Shown: piece by piece, positions 1 through 6,740 of the stretch
Numbering within the stretch: position 1 is the stretch's first letter
Layout: every line of letters begins with the position of its first letter
Notes under the pieces: generated by a model
What the model saw: the letters and a program-made list of their open reading frames with translations, nothing else
The model's database searches: none
Told to the model about the DNA's origin: nothing
Position numbers and translations under genes: made by a program
Origin: an uncultured Coriobacteriaceae bacterium
Lineage (GTDB): Bacteria > Actinomycetota > Coriobacteriia > Coriobacteriales > UMGS124
NCBI GenBank assembly: GCA_902783515.1
Contig: CACZRK010000111.1
Coordinates: forward strand, 1 to 6,790
Direction of reading: 5' to 3'
DNA length: 6,790 nucleotides

Positions 1-7
1 CGGGCAG

Positions 8-28
8 GCGCGCCCCGGGCGGGCGCGC
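8..28. repeat. GC-rich inverted repeat ahead of the first gene
   Basis: Arms GCGCGCCC (8-15) and GGGCGCGC (21-28) pair perfectly over 8 bp around a 5-base loop. No T-run follows on the plus strand. The structure ends 7 bases before the Shine-Dalgarno-like GAAAGGA (36-42), so in RNA it would be a 5' leader hairpin or the end of a preceding transcript. In DNA this GC-rich such repeats also arise by chance, and no function can be assigned. Confidence 0.4.
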
Positions 29-47
29 GGACGACGAAAGGACGCAC

Positions 48-533
48 ATGAGCACGAACGACCCCCGGCGCCAGGAGGCGCAGGACGTGGAGCCCGAGCC
101 AATCTCCCCGGAGCTCGAGGGCATGGCCAACGACCTCATTGACATCTGTCTGGACGAGCTGGCGGAGAGGGGCTCGCTGCTCACGACGCTGTGCGTGGTG
201 AACGCGCAGGGCGACCGCGTGACGCTCACCTTTGACGACATCGCCGTGGAGGAGTGCATCGAGAAGGCGCGCGACACGGTGGCGGCGGCGCGTCGCAAGG
301 CGGACGCCATCGACGGGCTGCGCGGCAAGCCGGTCCGCTACGCGATCGCCTACGACGGCGCGATCCGCGAGCGGGAGGGCGGCCCGTATCTGAACGCGCT
401 GATCGTGGAGTACGGCGAGGTGGGCCTGAGCAGCGCGTACTCGGCGTACCTGCTGTACAAAAAGGCAGGTCATCCAAAAGATTTTGTGTGCTCAGATCCC
501 ACGGCCGCCGGCGAGATGCCGCTGCTCGTCTAG
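48..533 (+). CDS. Conserved-looking protein of unknown function (161 aa)
   Basis: I do not recognise this protein. The ATG at 48 is preceded by GAAAGGA (36-42) with a 5-base spacer, which supports the start. Codon use is strongly G/C-ending for most of its length, as expected of a real gene here. The protein is soluble, with no signal peptide or membrane segment. Residues 1-25 are acidic and proline/glutamate-rich and probably disordered. Residues 26-90 look helical, interrupted by a short beta-like stretch (about 47-63), and residues 95-138 alternate strand and helix, suggesting a small alpha/beta fold. No metal-binding or catalytic motif stands out. The codons of residues 138-150 shift abruptly to A/T-ending forms (10 of 13). 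It sits 116 bases upstream of typA in the same direction, so co-transcription or a neighbour relationship with the ribosome GTPase is possible, but that is inference only. Confidence 0.8.
   Translation: MSTNDPRRQEAQDVEPEPISPELEGMANDLIDICLDELAERGSLLTTLCVVNAQGDRVTLTFDDIAVEECIEKARDTVAAARRKADAIDGLRGKPVRYAIAYDGAIREREGGPYLNALIVEYGEVGLSSAYSAYLLYKKAGHPKDFVCSDPTAAGEMPLLV
475..486. repeat. A/T-rich short inverted repeat inside the end of the first gene
   Basis: CAAAA, a 2-base centre GA, then TTTTG form a small dyad. It lies within an A/T-rich island (about 459-497) of an otherwise very GC-rich gene, centred about 60 bases upstream of the TATAGT box at 540. Position and composition would suit a protein-binding or upstream promoter element for typA, but the repeat is short and this is speculative. 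Confidence 0.3.
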
Positions 534-539
534 CGGTCG

Positions 540-545
540 TATAGT
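540..545 (+). promoter_or_regulatory. Possible -10 box for typA
   Basis: TATAGT matches the sigma-70-type -10 consensus at five of six positions and is conspicuous in GC-rich surroundings. It lies 7 bases after the stop of the upstream gene. At a 17-base spacing the -35 position would hold TGCCGC (517-522), a poor match to TTGACA, so the promoter would need help from an activator or upstream element. Transcription would begin near 552 and give a leader of about 98 bases before typA. Confidence 0.35.
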
Positions 546-649
546 AGGGCGACACGAATCCCTCCGAGAACACAGGATCTGTCCGCGCCACCGCCCGCGC
601 GCCGCGCGCGTGCACCGACGGCAGGGCATCATCGAAAGGTACCGTCTGT

Positions 650-2518
<1,869 letters not shown>

Positions 2519-2561
2519 GCAGGGTGCTTTTCCCGCCGCGCCGCGAGGCGACGGCGAGTCT

Positions 2562-2603
2562 CACCGGGTGTGCCCGCGCTGGGCATGCCCGGTGTCGTTT
2601 TTT
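2562..2603 (+). terminator. Intrinsic terminator of typA
   Basis: The outer arms CACCGGG (2562-2568) and CCCGGTG (2588-2594) pair over 7 bp. After a 2x2 internal mismatch, TGCCC (2571-2575) pairs with GGGCA (2581-2585) around the loop GCGCT. Three bases later comes a run of six T (2598-2603). This is a classic rho-independent terminator, 43 bases after the typA stop, and it separates typA from purB transcription. Confidence 0.93.
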
Positions 2604-2622
2604 CCGCGGCGTCGTCGCCTGA

Positions 2623-2644
2623 CGCCGAGCCGCCGCGCTCGGCG
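2623..2644 (+). repeat. Hairpin in the typA-purB spacer
   Basis: CGCCGAGC (2623-2630) and GCTCGGCG (2637-2644) form a perfect 8-bp stem with a 6-base loop. It lies after the typA terminator and 42 bases before the purB Shine-Dalgarno. No T-run follows, so it is not a terminator. It could be a 5' leader structure of purB or a dyad site at its promoter. I see no convincing -35/-10 pair in this spacer and no purine riboswitch core. Confidence 0.4.
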
Positions 2645-2686
2645 CCGGATGCGGGCGGCGACGTGCCTCGTCCGAAGTTCGACGCG

Positions 2687-2692
2687 AAGGAG
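2687..2692 (+). promoter_or_regulatory. Shine-Dalgarno fixing the purB start
   Basis: AAGGAG lies 6 bases before the ATG at 2699. The same frame is open back to an ATG at 2570, but that codon sits inside the typA terminator hairpin. The extra 43 residues it would add are low-complexity and unlike any lyase N-terminus. The site therefore decides for the 2699 start. Confidence 0.9.
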
Positions 2693-2698
2693 CCGCAC

Positions 2699-4042
2699 AT
2701 GATCGAACGCTACACCCGCCCCGAGATGGGCCACATCTTCTCCCTGGAGAACAAGTACGCCACCTGGAAGGAGATCGAGACCCTGGCGTGCGAGGCGCAG
2801 GCCGAGCTCGGCAAGATCGGCATCACGCGCGAGGAGGCCGCCTGGATCCGCGACCACGCCGACTTCAAGAAGGAGGAGGTGGACGAGATCGAGGCGACGA
2901 CGAACCACGACGTCATCGCCTTCTTGACCGACATGGCCCGCTACATTGACGCCGACGTGCCCGAGGGCCAGCCCAAGCCGAGCCGCTGGGTCCACTACGG
3001 CATGACGAGCTCGGATTTGGGCGACACGTCGCTGTGCTACATCCTCACGCAGGCGTGCGACATCCTGATCGAGGACGTGCGCCGCTGCGGCGAGATCTGC
3101 AAGCGCCGCGCCTTTGAGGAGCGCGCCACCCTGTGCGTCGGCCGCACCCACGGCATCCACGCCGAGCCGATGACGTTTGGCATGAAGTTCGGCAGCTGGG
3201 CCTGGGAGCTCAAGCGCGACTACGACCGCCTGGTGGACGCCCGGAAGAACGTCGCGTACGGCGCGATCTCCGGCGCGGTGGGCAGCTACTCCAGCATCGA
3301 CCCGTTCGTGGAGGAGTACGTCTGCAAGCACCTCGGCCTCGTGCACGACCCGCTGTCCACGCAGGTCATCAGCCGCGACCATCACGCATACCTGGCTGGC
3401 GTGCTCGCCACGACCGCCGCGACGTGCGAGCGCATCGCCACGGAGGTCCGCGCCCTGCAGAAGACCGACACGCTGGAGGCCGAGGAGCCGTTCAAGAAGG
3501 GCCAGAAGGGCTCCAGCGCCATGCCGCACAAGCGCAACCCGATCACGGCGGAGCGCATCTGCGGCATGAGTCGCATCGTGAAGGCCAACGCGCAGGTCGC
3601 CTTTGACGACGTGGCGCTGTGGCACGAGCGCGACATCTCGCACAGCAGCGCCGAGCGCGTCGCTCAGGCGGACAGCTTCATCGCGCTGGACTACATGCTG
3701 GACAAGCTCGCGTGGATCCTGGACGGCATGAAGCTCTACCCGAAGAACATGCTGGCCAACCTCAACCGCACCCGCGGCCTGATCTTCTCCAGCAAGGTGC
3801 TGCTCGCGCTTGTGGACACCGGCATCACGCGCGAGGACGCCTACAAGATCGTCCAGCGCAACTCCATGGAGGTCTGGGACGACATCCAGCAGGCGCGCCC
3901 GGGCAAGGGCCTGCGCGAGCGCCTGGAGGAGGACCCCGCGTGCACCATCTCGGCGGCGAAGCTGGACGAGATCTTTGACCCGTGGGACTTCCTCACGCGC
4001 ATTGACGTGGTGTTTGACCGGCTGGAGAAGCTGGAGTTCTAG
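2699..4042 (+). CDS. purB: Adenylosuccinate lyase
   Basis: PurB is a cytosolic homotetramer of the fumarase/aspartase superfamily. It cleaves fumarate from SAICAR (giving AICAR) and from adenylosuccinate (giving AMP), the two such steps of purine synthesis. The protein is 447 residues, in the range of bacterial PurB (about 430-460). Visible family motifs are TNHD (68-71), RWVHYGMTSSD (96-106), GRTHG (148-152) and the mobile signature loop GSSAMPHKRNP (271-281), which carries the catalytic serine. By comparison with the B. subtilis enzyme, His70, His99 and His151 correspond to its three functional histidines (68, 89, 141); this alignment is from memory. The ERDISHSS segment (310-317) is also typical. 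The start is set by AAGGAG at 2687. No other purine gene is in the window. A strong terminator upstream indicates a separate promoter, and hairpins without T-runs follow the stop. The enzyme appears fully functional. Confidence 0.98.
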   Translation: MIERYTRPEMGHIFSLENKYATWKEIETLACEAQAELGKIGITREEAAWIRDHADFKKEEVDEIEATTNHDVIAFLTDMARYIDADVPEGQPKPSRWVHYGMTSSDLGDTSLCYILTQACDILIEDVRRCGEICKRRAFEERATLCVGRTHGIHAEPMTFGMKFGSWAWELKRDYDRLVDARKNVAYGAISGAVGSYSSIDPFVEEYVCKHLGLVHDPLSTQVISRDHHAYLAGVLATTAATCERIATEVRALQKTDTLEAEEPFKKGQKGSSAMPHKRNPITAERICGMSRIVKANAQVAFDDVALWHERDISHSSAERVAQADSFIALDYMLDKLAWILDGMKLYPKNMLANLNRTRGLIFSSKVLLALVDTGITREDAYKIVQRNSMEVWDDIQQARPGKGLRERLEEDPACTISAAKLDEIFDPWDFLTRIDVVFDRLEKLEF

Positions 4043-4059
4043 CGCGTGGGGTGACGCGC
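4042..4059 (+). repeat. Hairpin overlapping the purB stop
   Basis: GCGCGT (4042-4047) and ACGCGC (4054-4059) form a 6-bp perfect stem with a 6-base loop, starting on the last base of the purB stop codon. No T-run follows. It may protect the 3' end of the message or be chance in GC-rich DNA. Confidence 0.3.
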
Positions 4060-4063
4060 GGGG

Positions 4064-4171
4064 ATGGCGCACACGCAGCGCGCGCGGTGCGTGACGTGCG
4101 CGGCCGCGGCCGCGGCCGCGATCGCGGGGTGCGTGGGGGTTCCGGGGAGCGTCCCTGGGACCCCCGTGTGA
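4064..4171 (+). CDS. Doubtful 35-codon frame resembling a lipoprotein signal peptide
   Basis: An ATG at 4064 opens a 35-residue frame closed by TGA at 4169-4171. The peptide has a basic start (QRAR, 5-8), a run of seven alanines (13-19), then IAGC (20-23), an ideal lipobox, and a short Gly/Pro/Val tail. The alanine run is simply the translation of the GGCCGC repeat, and the tail is encoded by the left arm, loop and right arm of the 4135-4165 hairpin. There is no good Shine-Dalgarno: GGGG directly abuts the ATG. It could be a tiny lipopeptide, the remnant of a lost lipoprotein gene, or an accident of GC-rich repeat sequence. I favour accident. Confidence 0.18.
   Translation: MAHTQRARCVTCAAAAAAAIAGCVGVPGSVPGTPV
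4102..4119. repeat. Three tandem GGCCGC units
   Basis: GGCCGC occurs three times without a break. The tract is nearly self-complementary, contains overlapping NotI- and SacII-type palindromes, and is a candidate for slippage. It lies 60 bases after the purB stop. Confidence 0.8.
4135..4165 (+). terminator. Strong hairpin without T-run, possible purB terminator
   Basis: The 14-base arms at 4135-4148 and 4152-4165 pair along their whole length as RNA, with two G-U wobbles and a GCG triloop. The stem is anchored by five G-C pairs at the base. No T-run follows (the next bases are GTGTGACGGG), so it is not a canonical intrinsic terminator. It may act as a weak or factor-assisted terminator or a 3' stabiliser of the purB message. 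It lies 93 bases after the purB stop. Confidence 0.4.
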
Positions 4172-4211
4172 CGGGCGCGCGCCGCAGGGCGCGCCGCACG
4201 TCCGACGAGGT

Positions 4212-4276
4212 CGACCGTTCGGGGCCGCCCAGGGCGCGACTGTTTGAAATACGTTTGCAATCGGGGCGAACGGTCG
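4212..4276. repeat. Perfect 10-bp inverted repeat flanking an A/T-rich island
   Basis: CGACCGTTCG (4212-4221) and CGAACGGTCG (4267-4276) are exact inverse copies separated by 45 bases. The interval contains the only A/T-rich stretch of the spacer (about 4241-4261, including TTTGAAATACG). Each arm also overlaps a tighter palindrome: GGTCGACC (4209-4216) on the left and CGGTC-GT-GACCG (4271-4282) on the right. This is the form of a pair of operator sites for a dimeric regulator bracketing a control region of the downstream foldase gene. Identity of any regulator is unknown. Confidence 0.5.
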
Positions 4277-4282
4277 TGACCG
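4271..4282. promoter_or_regulatory. Palindrome, possible operator upstream of the foldase gene
   Basis: CGGTC and GACCG pair around a 2-base GT centre, giving a compact dyad that overlaps the right arm of the 10-bp inverted repeat. It lies 70 bases before the foldase start, a plausible place for a repressor or activator to act. The call rests on symmetry and position only. Confidence 0.3.
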
Positions 4283-4352
4283 GCCGGGGCGTCTTCATCT
4301 TTCTCGCGTAAGCTAGCGTGACGGTAGACGTACGTGACGGGCACACGGGGAC

Positions 4353-5678
4353 ATGGGGGGCATGGTGGGTCAACGCGTCGCACATTGCCAGACGCTGGTC
4401 GCCGCGCTCCTCGCGGCCGGCCTCACGTGCGCGCTTGCCGTCGGGTCGCTTGGCTGCGGCGTCTCCCCGAGCGACGGTGGCGGGTCGGACGGCGTGGTCC
4501 AGAGTCAGTCGATCGACGTGAGGCAGGCGGCGAACGAGGCTGGCGTCCCCGTGAAGGACGTCGCGGCCGTGGTGAACGGTGAGGTCGTCACCTGGAGTGA
4601 CGTGAAGGACCGCATCACGCTGCTGCGCAACACGCGGGGTCTCACCGAGGACAGCGCCTACCAGGACTACCTGCGCGGCTCGGGCATGAGCGAGTCGGAC
4701 CTGGCCATGTCGGTGCTCAAGACGCTCGTCGACGAGACGCTGATCACCGTTGACGCCCGCAACCATGACATCGACGTGGACGAGAGCCAGATAGACGACC
4801 GCATCCAGCGCCTTATCGACCGCTTCCCCTCGCACGCCGCCTTCGTGGCCGCCCTCGAGCGCAAGGGCTACACCGAGGAGTCGTATCGCAAGGCGGTGCT
4901 CGTGAGCATCCTCTCATCCAAGCTGCGCACCGCGGTCATCCCCGACACGGACCCGACGGAGGAGCAGATCAAGGAGTACGCGTACGTGGTCGCCCCCTCG
5001 CTGGCGGGCAGGCGCTCCTCGCAGATCCTCTTCTCGCAGACGCAGTACGCGCAGGCCGTGCAGGTCTACGCGCGGCTGCTGACCGGCGAGGACTTCGCGT
5101 CGCTCGCGCGGGAGTACTCCATCGACGGGTCGGGCGAGAACGGCGGCGACATGGGCTGGGACTCCATGAACACGTTCGTGAGCGCCTATCAGGACGCGCT
5201 GGACGACCTGGAGCCCGGGGAGATCTCCCCCATCATCCACACCGACTTCGGCTACATGATCATCAAGTGCACGGAGCGCTACGAGCCGACCTATGACGAG
5301 GATGGCAGCATCGACCTCACGACCATGCCGAGCGACCTCATCGAGTACATCAAGGAGCAGATGATGTCCTCGCTGACGGACGAGGCCTTCAACGGCTACG
5401 TCAAGCACCTGGAGGCGGACGCCGCGCTCGCGGTCTTTGACCAGTCCGGCGCGCAGATAGACCCCGCCTCGATCGGCCTCGCGACGTACGCCACCACGGC
5501 GGGCGCCTCGAGCGCGACGCCGTCGGCCAGCGAGATCGCCGAGCGCTCGCTCGCGGCGTCGAGCGTGGACGACGACCTGGCGGTCGTCTCGCCGGCGAAC
5601 GGCGTCAAGGACGCCACCGAGCAGGACGGCGCGAGCGTGCTCGCGAAGGCCGGCGGCGCCGTCGAGACGAGCGACTGA
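4353..5678 (+). CDS. Exported SurA/PrsA-like parvulin foldase, probable lipoprotein
   Basis: A 441-residue secreted protein of the parvulin-type peptidyl-prolyl isomerase group, expected to help exported proteins fold outside the membrane. Residues 1-35 form a signal sequence: basic residue near the start, hydrophobic core 14-33, then SLGC (32-35) followed by a Gly/Ser/Asp linker (36-47). This suggests lipidation at Cys35, although Ser-Leu-Gly before the Cys is not a standard lipobox. Residues about 67-195 form a SurA_N-like helical chaperone region beginning AAVVNGEVVTWSDV. The parvulin domain spans about 221-308, with FASLAREYS (248-256), GGDMGW (264-269) and FGYMIIK (299-305). The two active-site histidines usual in parvulins appear replaced, by Gln224 and Met302, while Asp258 sits at the usual Cys/Asp position. 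Residues 365-441 are a low-complexity, Ala/Ser/Asp-rich acidic tail. The start is uncertain: ATG 4353, ATG 4362 and GTG 4365 all lack a good Shine-Dalgarno, and an in-frame stop at 4335 limits extension. Confidence 0.88.
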   Translation: MGGMVGQRVAHCQTLVAALLAAGLTCALAVGSLGCGVSPSDGGGSDGVVQSQSIDVRQAANEAGVPVKDVAAVVNGEVVTWSDVKDRITLLRNTRGLTEDSAYQDYLRGSGMSESDLAMSVLKTLVDETLITVDARNHDIDVDESQIDDRIQRLIDRFPSHAAFVAALERKGYTEESYRKAVLVSILSSKLRTAVIPDTDPTEEQIKEYAYVVAPSLAGRRSSQILFSQTQYAQAVQVYARLLTGEDFASLAREYSIDGSGENGGDMGWDSMNTFVSAYQDALDDLEPGEISPIIHTDFGYMIIKCTERYEPTYDEDGSIDLTTMPSDLIEYIKEQMMSSLTDEAFNGYVKHLEADAALAVFDQSGAQIDPASIGLATYATTAGASSATPSASEIAERSLAASSVDDDLAVVSPANGVKDATEQDGASVLAKAGGAVETSD

Positions 5679-5692
5679 CGAACCGACTGACG
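5672..5692 (+). repeat. 9-bp direct repeat carrying tandem in-frame stops
   Basis: CGACTGACG occurs at 5672-5680 and 5684-5692, a 12-base period that preserves frame. The first copy contains the foldase stop TGA (5676), the second a further in-frame TGA (5688), and a third TGA follows at 5694. The pattern looks like a small tandem duplication at the gene end. No terminator is seen in the 27-base gap to the convergent gene. Confidence 0.6.
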
Positions 5693-5705
5693 GTGACAGG
5701 CGGGC

Positions 5706-6728
5706 TCATCGATCGGGATCGTCGGACGAGCGCGAGGGCGACGGCGGGCACGCTGCCGACGGCGTGCCCGAGCATGCGTCAGCCGGTGCGTCCGTCGGCG
5801 CGGCAGCCTCGGCGTCGGCGCCGCGCGCGACGTCCTTGGCGCGCGCCCGATCGTCCGTCTGCGGCCTGAGCGGCAGCCCCGGCTTGCGCATCGGCTCGCC
5901 GGCGATCGGCCGGGTGATGCGATGGCGGCGCGAGGCGCTGGCGCGGTGACGTCGCGCGACGAGGATGCTGGACCATGCCTTGCGCAGCGGGCGGATCACC
6001 CGCGGGGTGAGGTCGACGGCGGTCGATGACTGCAGGTTGTAGTGCACGGAGACGAACCGCAGCGTCAGCGTCACCACGACGCACGCGAGCAGGCCGACGA
6101 CCTTGATGACCCCGAGTTCCGCGAGGATCGTGTAGGCGGTCGCGCCGCCCAGGGCCGCGATCGCGTAGTACGTGCCGCGCTTGAAGATGGTCGGGACCTC
6201 GTTGAGGCAGATGTCGCGCAGCACGCCGCCGCCGATGGCCGTGATCGTGCCGAGCATGATGCAGGCGATGGCGTTGTAGTCGGCCATGAGCGCCTTGTCG
6301 GTGCCCGAGAACGCGAAGAACGCGACCGAGAGGATGTCCGCCAGCATGAGCGGCGGGTCAAGGCGCGTGAAGAGGCTGCTGAAATAGAAGGCGAGCACGC
6401 CGATGAAGACGCAGGTCAGGATCGCGACCGGGTGGTCGAGCATGTAGATGCTCGTCGTGGGCAGGATGACGTCGCGCAGCACGCCGCCGCCCAGCCCGGT
6501 CACGATGGCCAGGCCGACGGCGCCGACGATGTCCAGGTTGCGCTCGGACGCGAGCAGCGCGCCTGACACGGCGCCGGTGATGAGTGCCGCGTACTCGATG
6601 ACCGTGGGGATGAAGAGCGTGCTCGTGTCCACGCCGCCGCCGGTGGTGATGGCCGAGACGACCGCATGCACGGTCTCCGCGGCCTGGGAGGGCTCCGCGG
6701 CGAGCGCCGTGACGACGAACGGATCCAT
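5706..6728 (-). CDS. TRIC/UPF0126-family membrane channel with long C-terminal tail
   Basis: A 340-residue membrane protein of the UPF0126 family, whose structurally studied bacterial members are homotrimeric TRIC cation (potassium) channels; some annotations say glycine transporter. Numbering from the ATG at 6728, seven membrane segments are visible: about 40-60, 65-84, 102-120, 129-147, 153-170, 186-205 and 208-228. The family's hallmark is present twice, GGGVLRD at 80-86 and at 166-172, ending segments 2 and 5 of the two three-helix repeats. Typical members have about 200-220 residues. This one has about 40 residues before the first helix and about 110 after the last, an Arg-rich then Ala/Pro/Asp-rich tail probably disordered. 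The start is chosen because a strong GGGGAGGTG lies just ahead. An ATG at 6746 in the same frame has no such site. The frame stays open to the window edge, so a start further out cannot be excluded. It converges on the foldase gene. Confidence 0.93.
   Translation of the reverse strand: MDPFVVTALAAEPSQAAETVHAVVSAITTGGGVDTSTLFIPTVIEYAALITGAVSGALLASERNLDIVGAVGLAIVTGLGGGVLRDVILPTTSIYMLDHPVAILTCVFIGVLAFYFSSLFTRLDPPLMLADILSVAFFAFSGTDKALMADYNAIACIMLGTITAIGGGVLRDICLNEVPTIFKRGTYYAIAALGGATAYTILAELGVIKVVGLLACVVVTLTLRFVSVHYNLQSSTAVDLTPRVIRPLRKAWSSILVARRHRASASRRHRITRPIAGEPMRKPGLPLRPQTDDRARAKDVARGADAEAAAPTDAPADACSGTPSAACPPSPSRSSDDPDR
5745..5770. repeat. 9-bp-stem hairpin inside the TRIC tail coding region
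   Basis: CGGGCACGC (5745-5753) and GCGTGCCCG (5762-5770) pair perfectly around an 8-base loop. It lies in the last part of the TRIC gene, 67 bases past the foldase stop on the plus strand. With no T-run on either side it is not a canonical terminator, but it is the best stem available to end transcripts at this convergent junction. Confidence 0.4.
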
Positions 6729-6731
6729 GGG

Positions 6732-6740
6732 CACCTCCCC
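6732..6740 (-). promoter_or_regulatory. Shine-Dalgarno fixing the TRIC start
   Basis: Read on the minus strand, GGGGAGGTG lies 3 bases before the ATG at 6728, and its GGAGG core is 5 bases away. It matches the 16S anti-Shine-Dalgarno at seven of eight positions. It would be wasted inside the gene if translation began at the upstream ATG (6746), so it decides for 6728. Confidence 0.8.

Larger units (their letters stand above)
4043..4352. other. 310-base intergenic region rich in inverted repeats
   Basis: No established gene is visible between purB and the foldase gene. The left half is extremely GC-rich and holds a triple GGCCGC repeat (4102-4119), a long hairpin (4135-4165) and a second stem (4174-4180 with 4189-4195). 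The right half holds an A/T-rich island (about 4241-4261) flanked by 10-bp inverted repeats, a 12-bp palindrome (4271-4282), and two copies of CGTGACGG 16 bases apart (4317-4324, 4333-4340). Open frames of 60-110 codons cross it on both strands, but they are arginine- and proline-rich shadows with no start signals. A 35-codon frame at 4064-4171 is listed separately. No clear promoter pair is found; TAAGCT at 4309-4314 is the nearest -10-like element but has no matching -35. Confidence 0.7.

Noticed and set aside
2570..2698. N-terminal extension of purB from an ATG at 2570
   Set aside because: The ATG lies inside the typA terminator stem, no ribosome site precedes it, and AAGGAG directly upstream of 2699 marks the real start.
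2604..2698. Purine riboswitch or PUR-box type control of purB
   Set aside because: The spacer has one simple hairpin but none of the conserved junction sequences of a purine riboswitch and no recognisable operator.
2561..4072. Minus-strand open frame of 503 codons opposite purB
   Set aside because: Same cause: the opposite strand of a GC-rich gene; composition is Val/Ala/Arg/His-biased and it runs through the typA terminator.
4051..4311. 86-codon plus-strand frame in the purB-foldase spacer
   Set aside because: The product is almost all Arg, Gly, Asp and Ala, has no clear start signal, and crosses hairpins and repeats; it reads as non-coding.
4309..4314. TAAGCT as -10 box of the foldase gene
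   Set aside because: The position 15-19 bases upstream is pure GC with nothing like TTGACA, so a promoter cannot be supported on sequence alone.
3993..4835. 280-codon minus-strand frame over the spacer and foldase 5' end
   Set aside because: Arg/Pro-rich shadow with no recognisable domain, overlapping a clear plus-strand gene in its start half.
6042..6566. Plus-strand frame (174 codons) opposite the TRIC gene
   Set aside because: Asp/Arg/Glu/His-rich antisense shadow; the minus-strand protein has clear family motifs.
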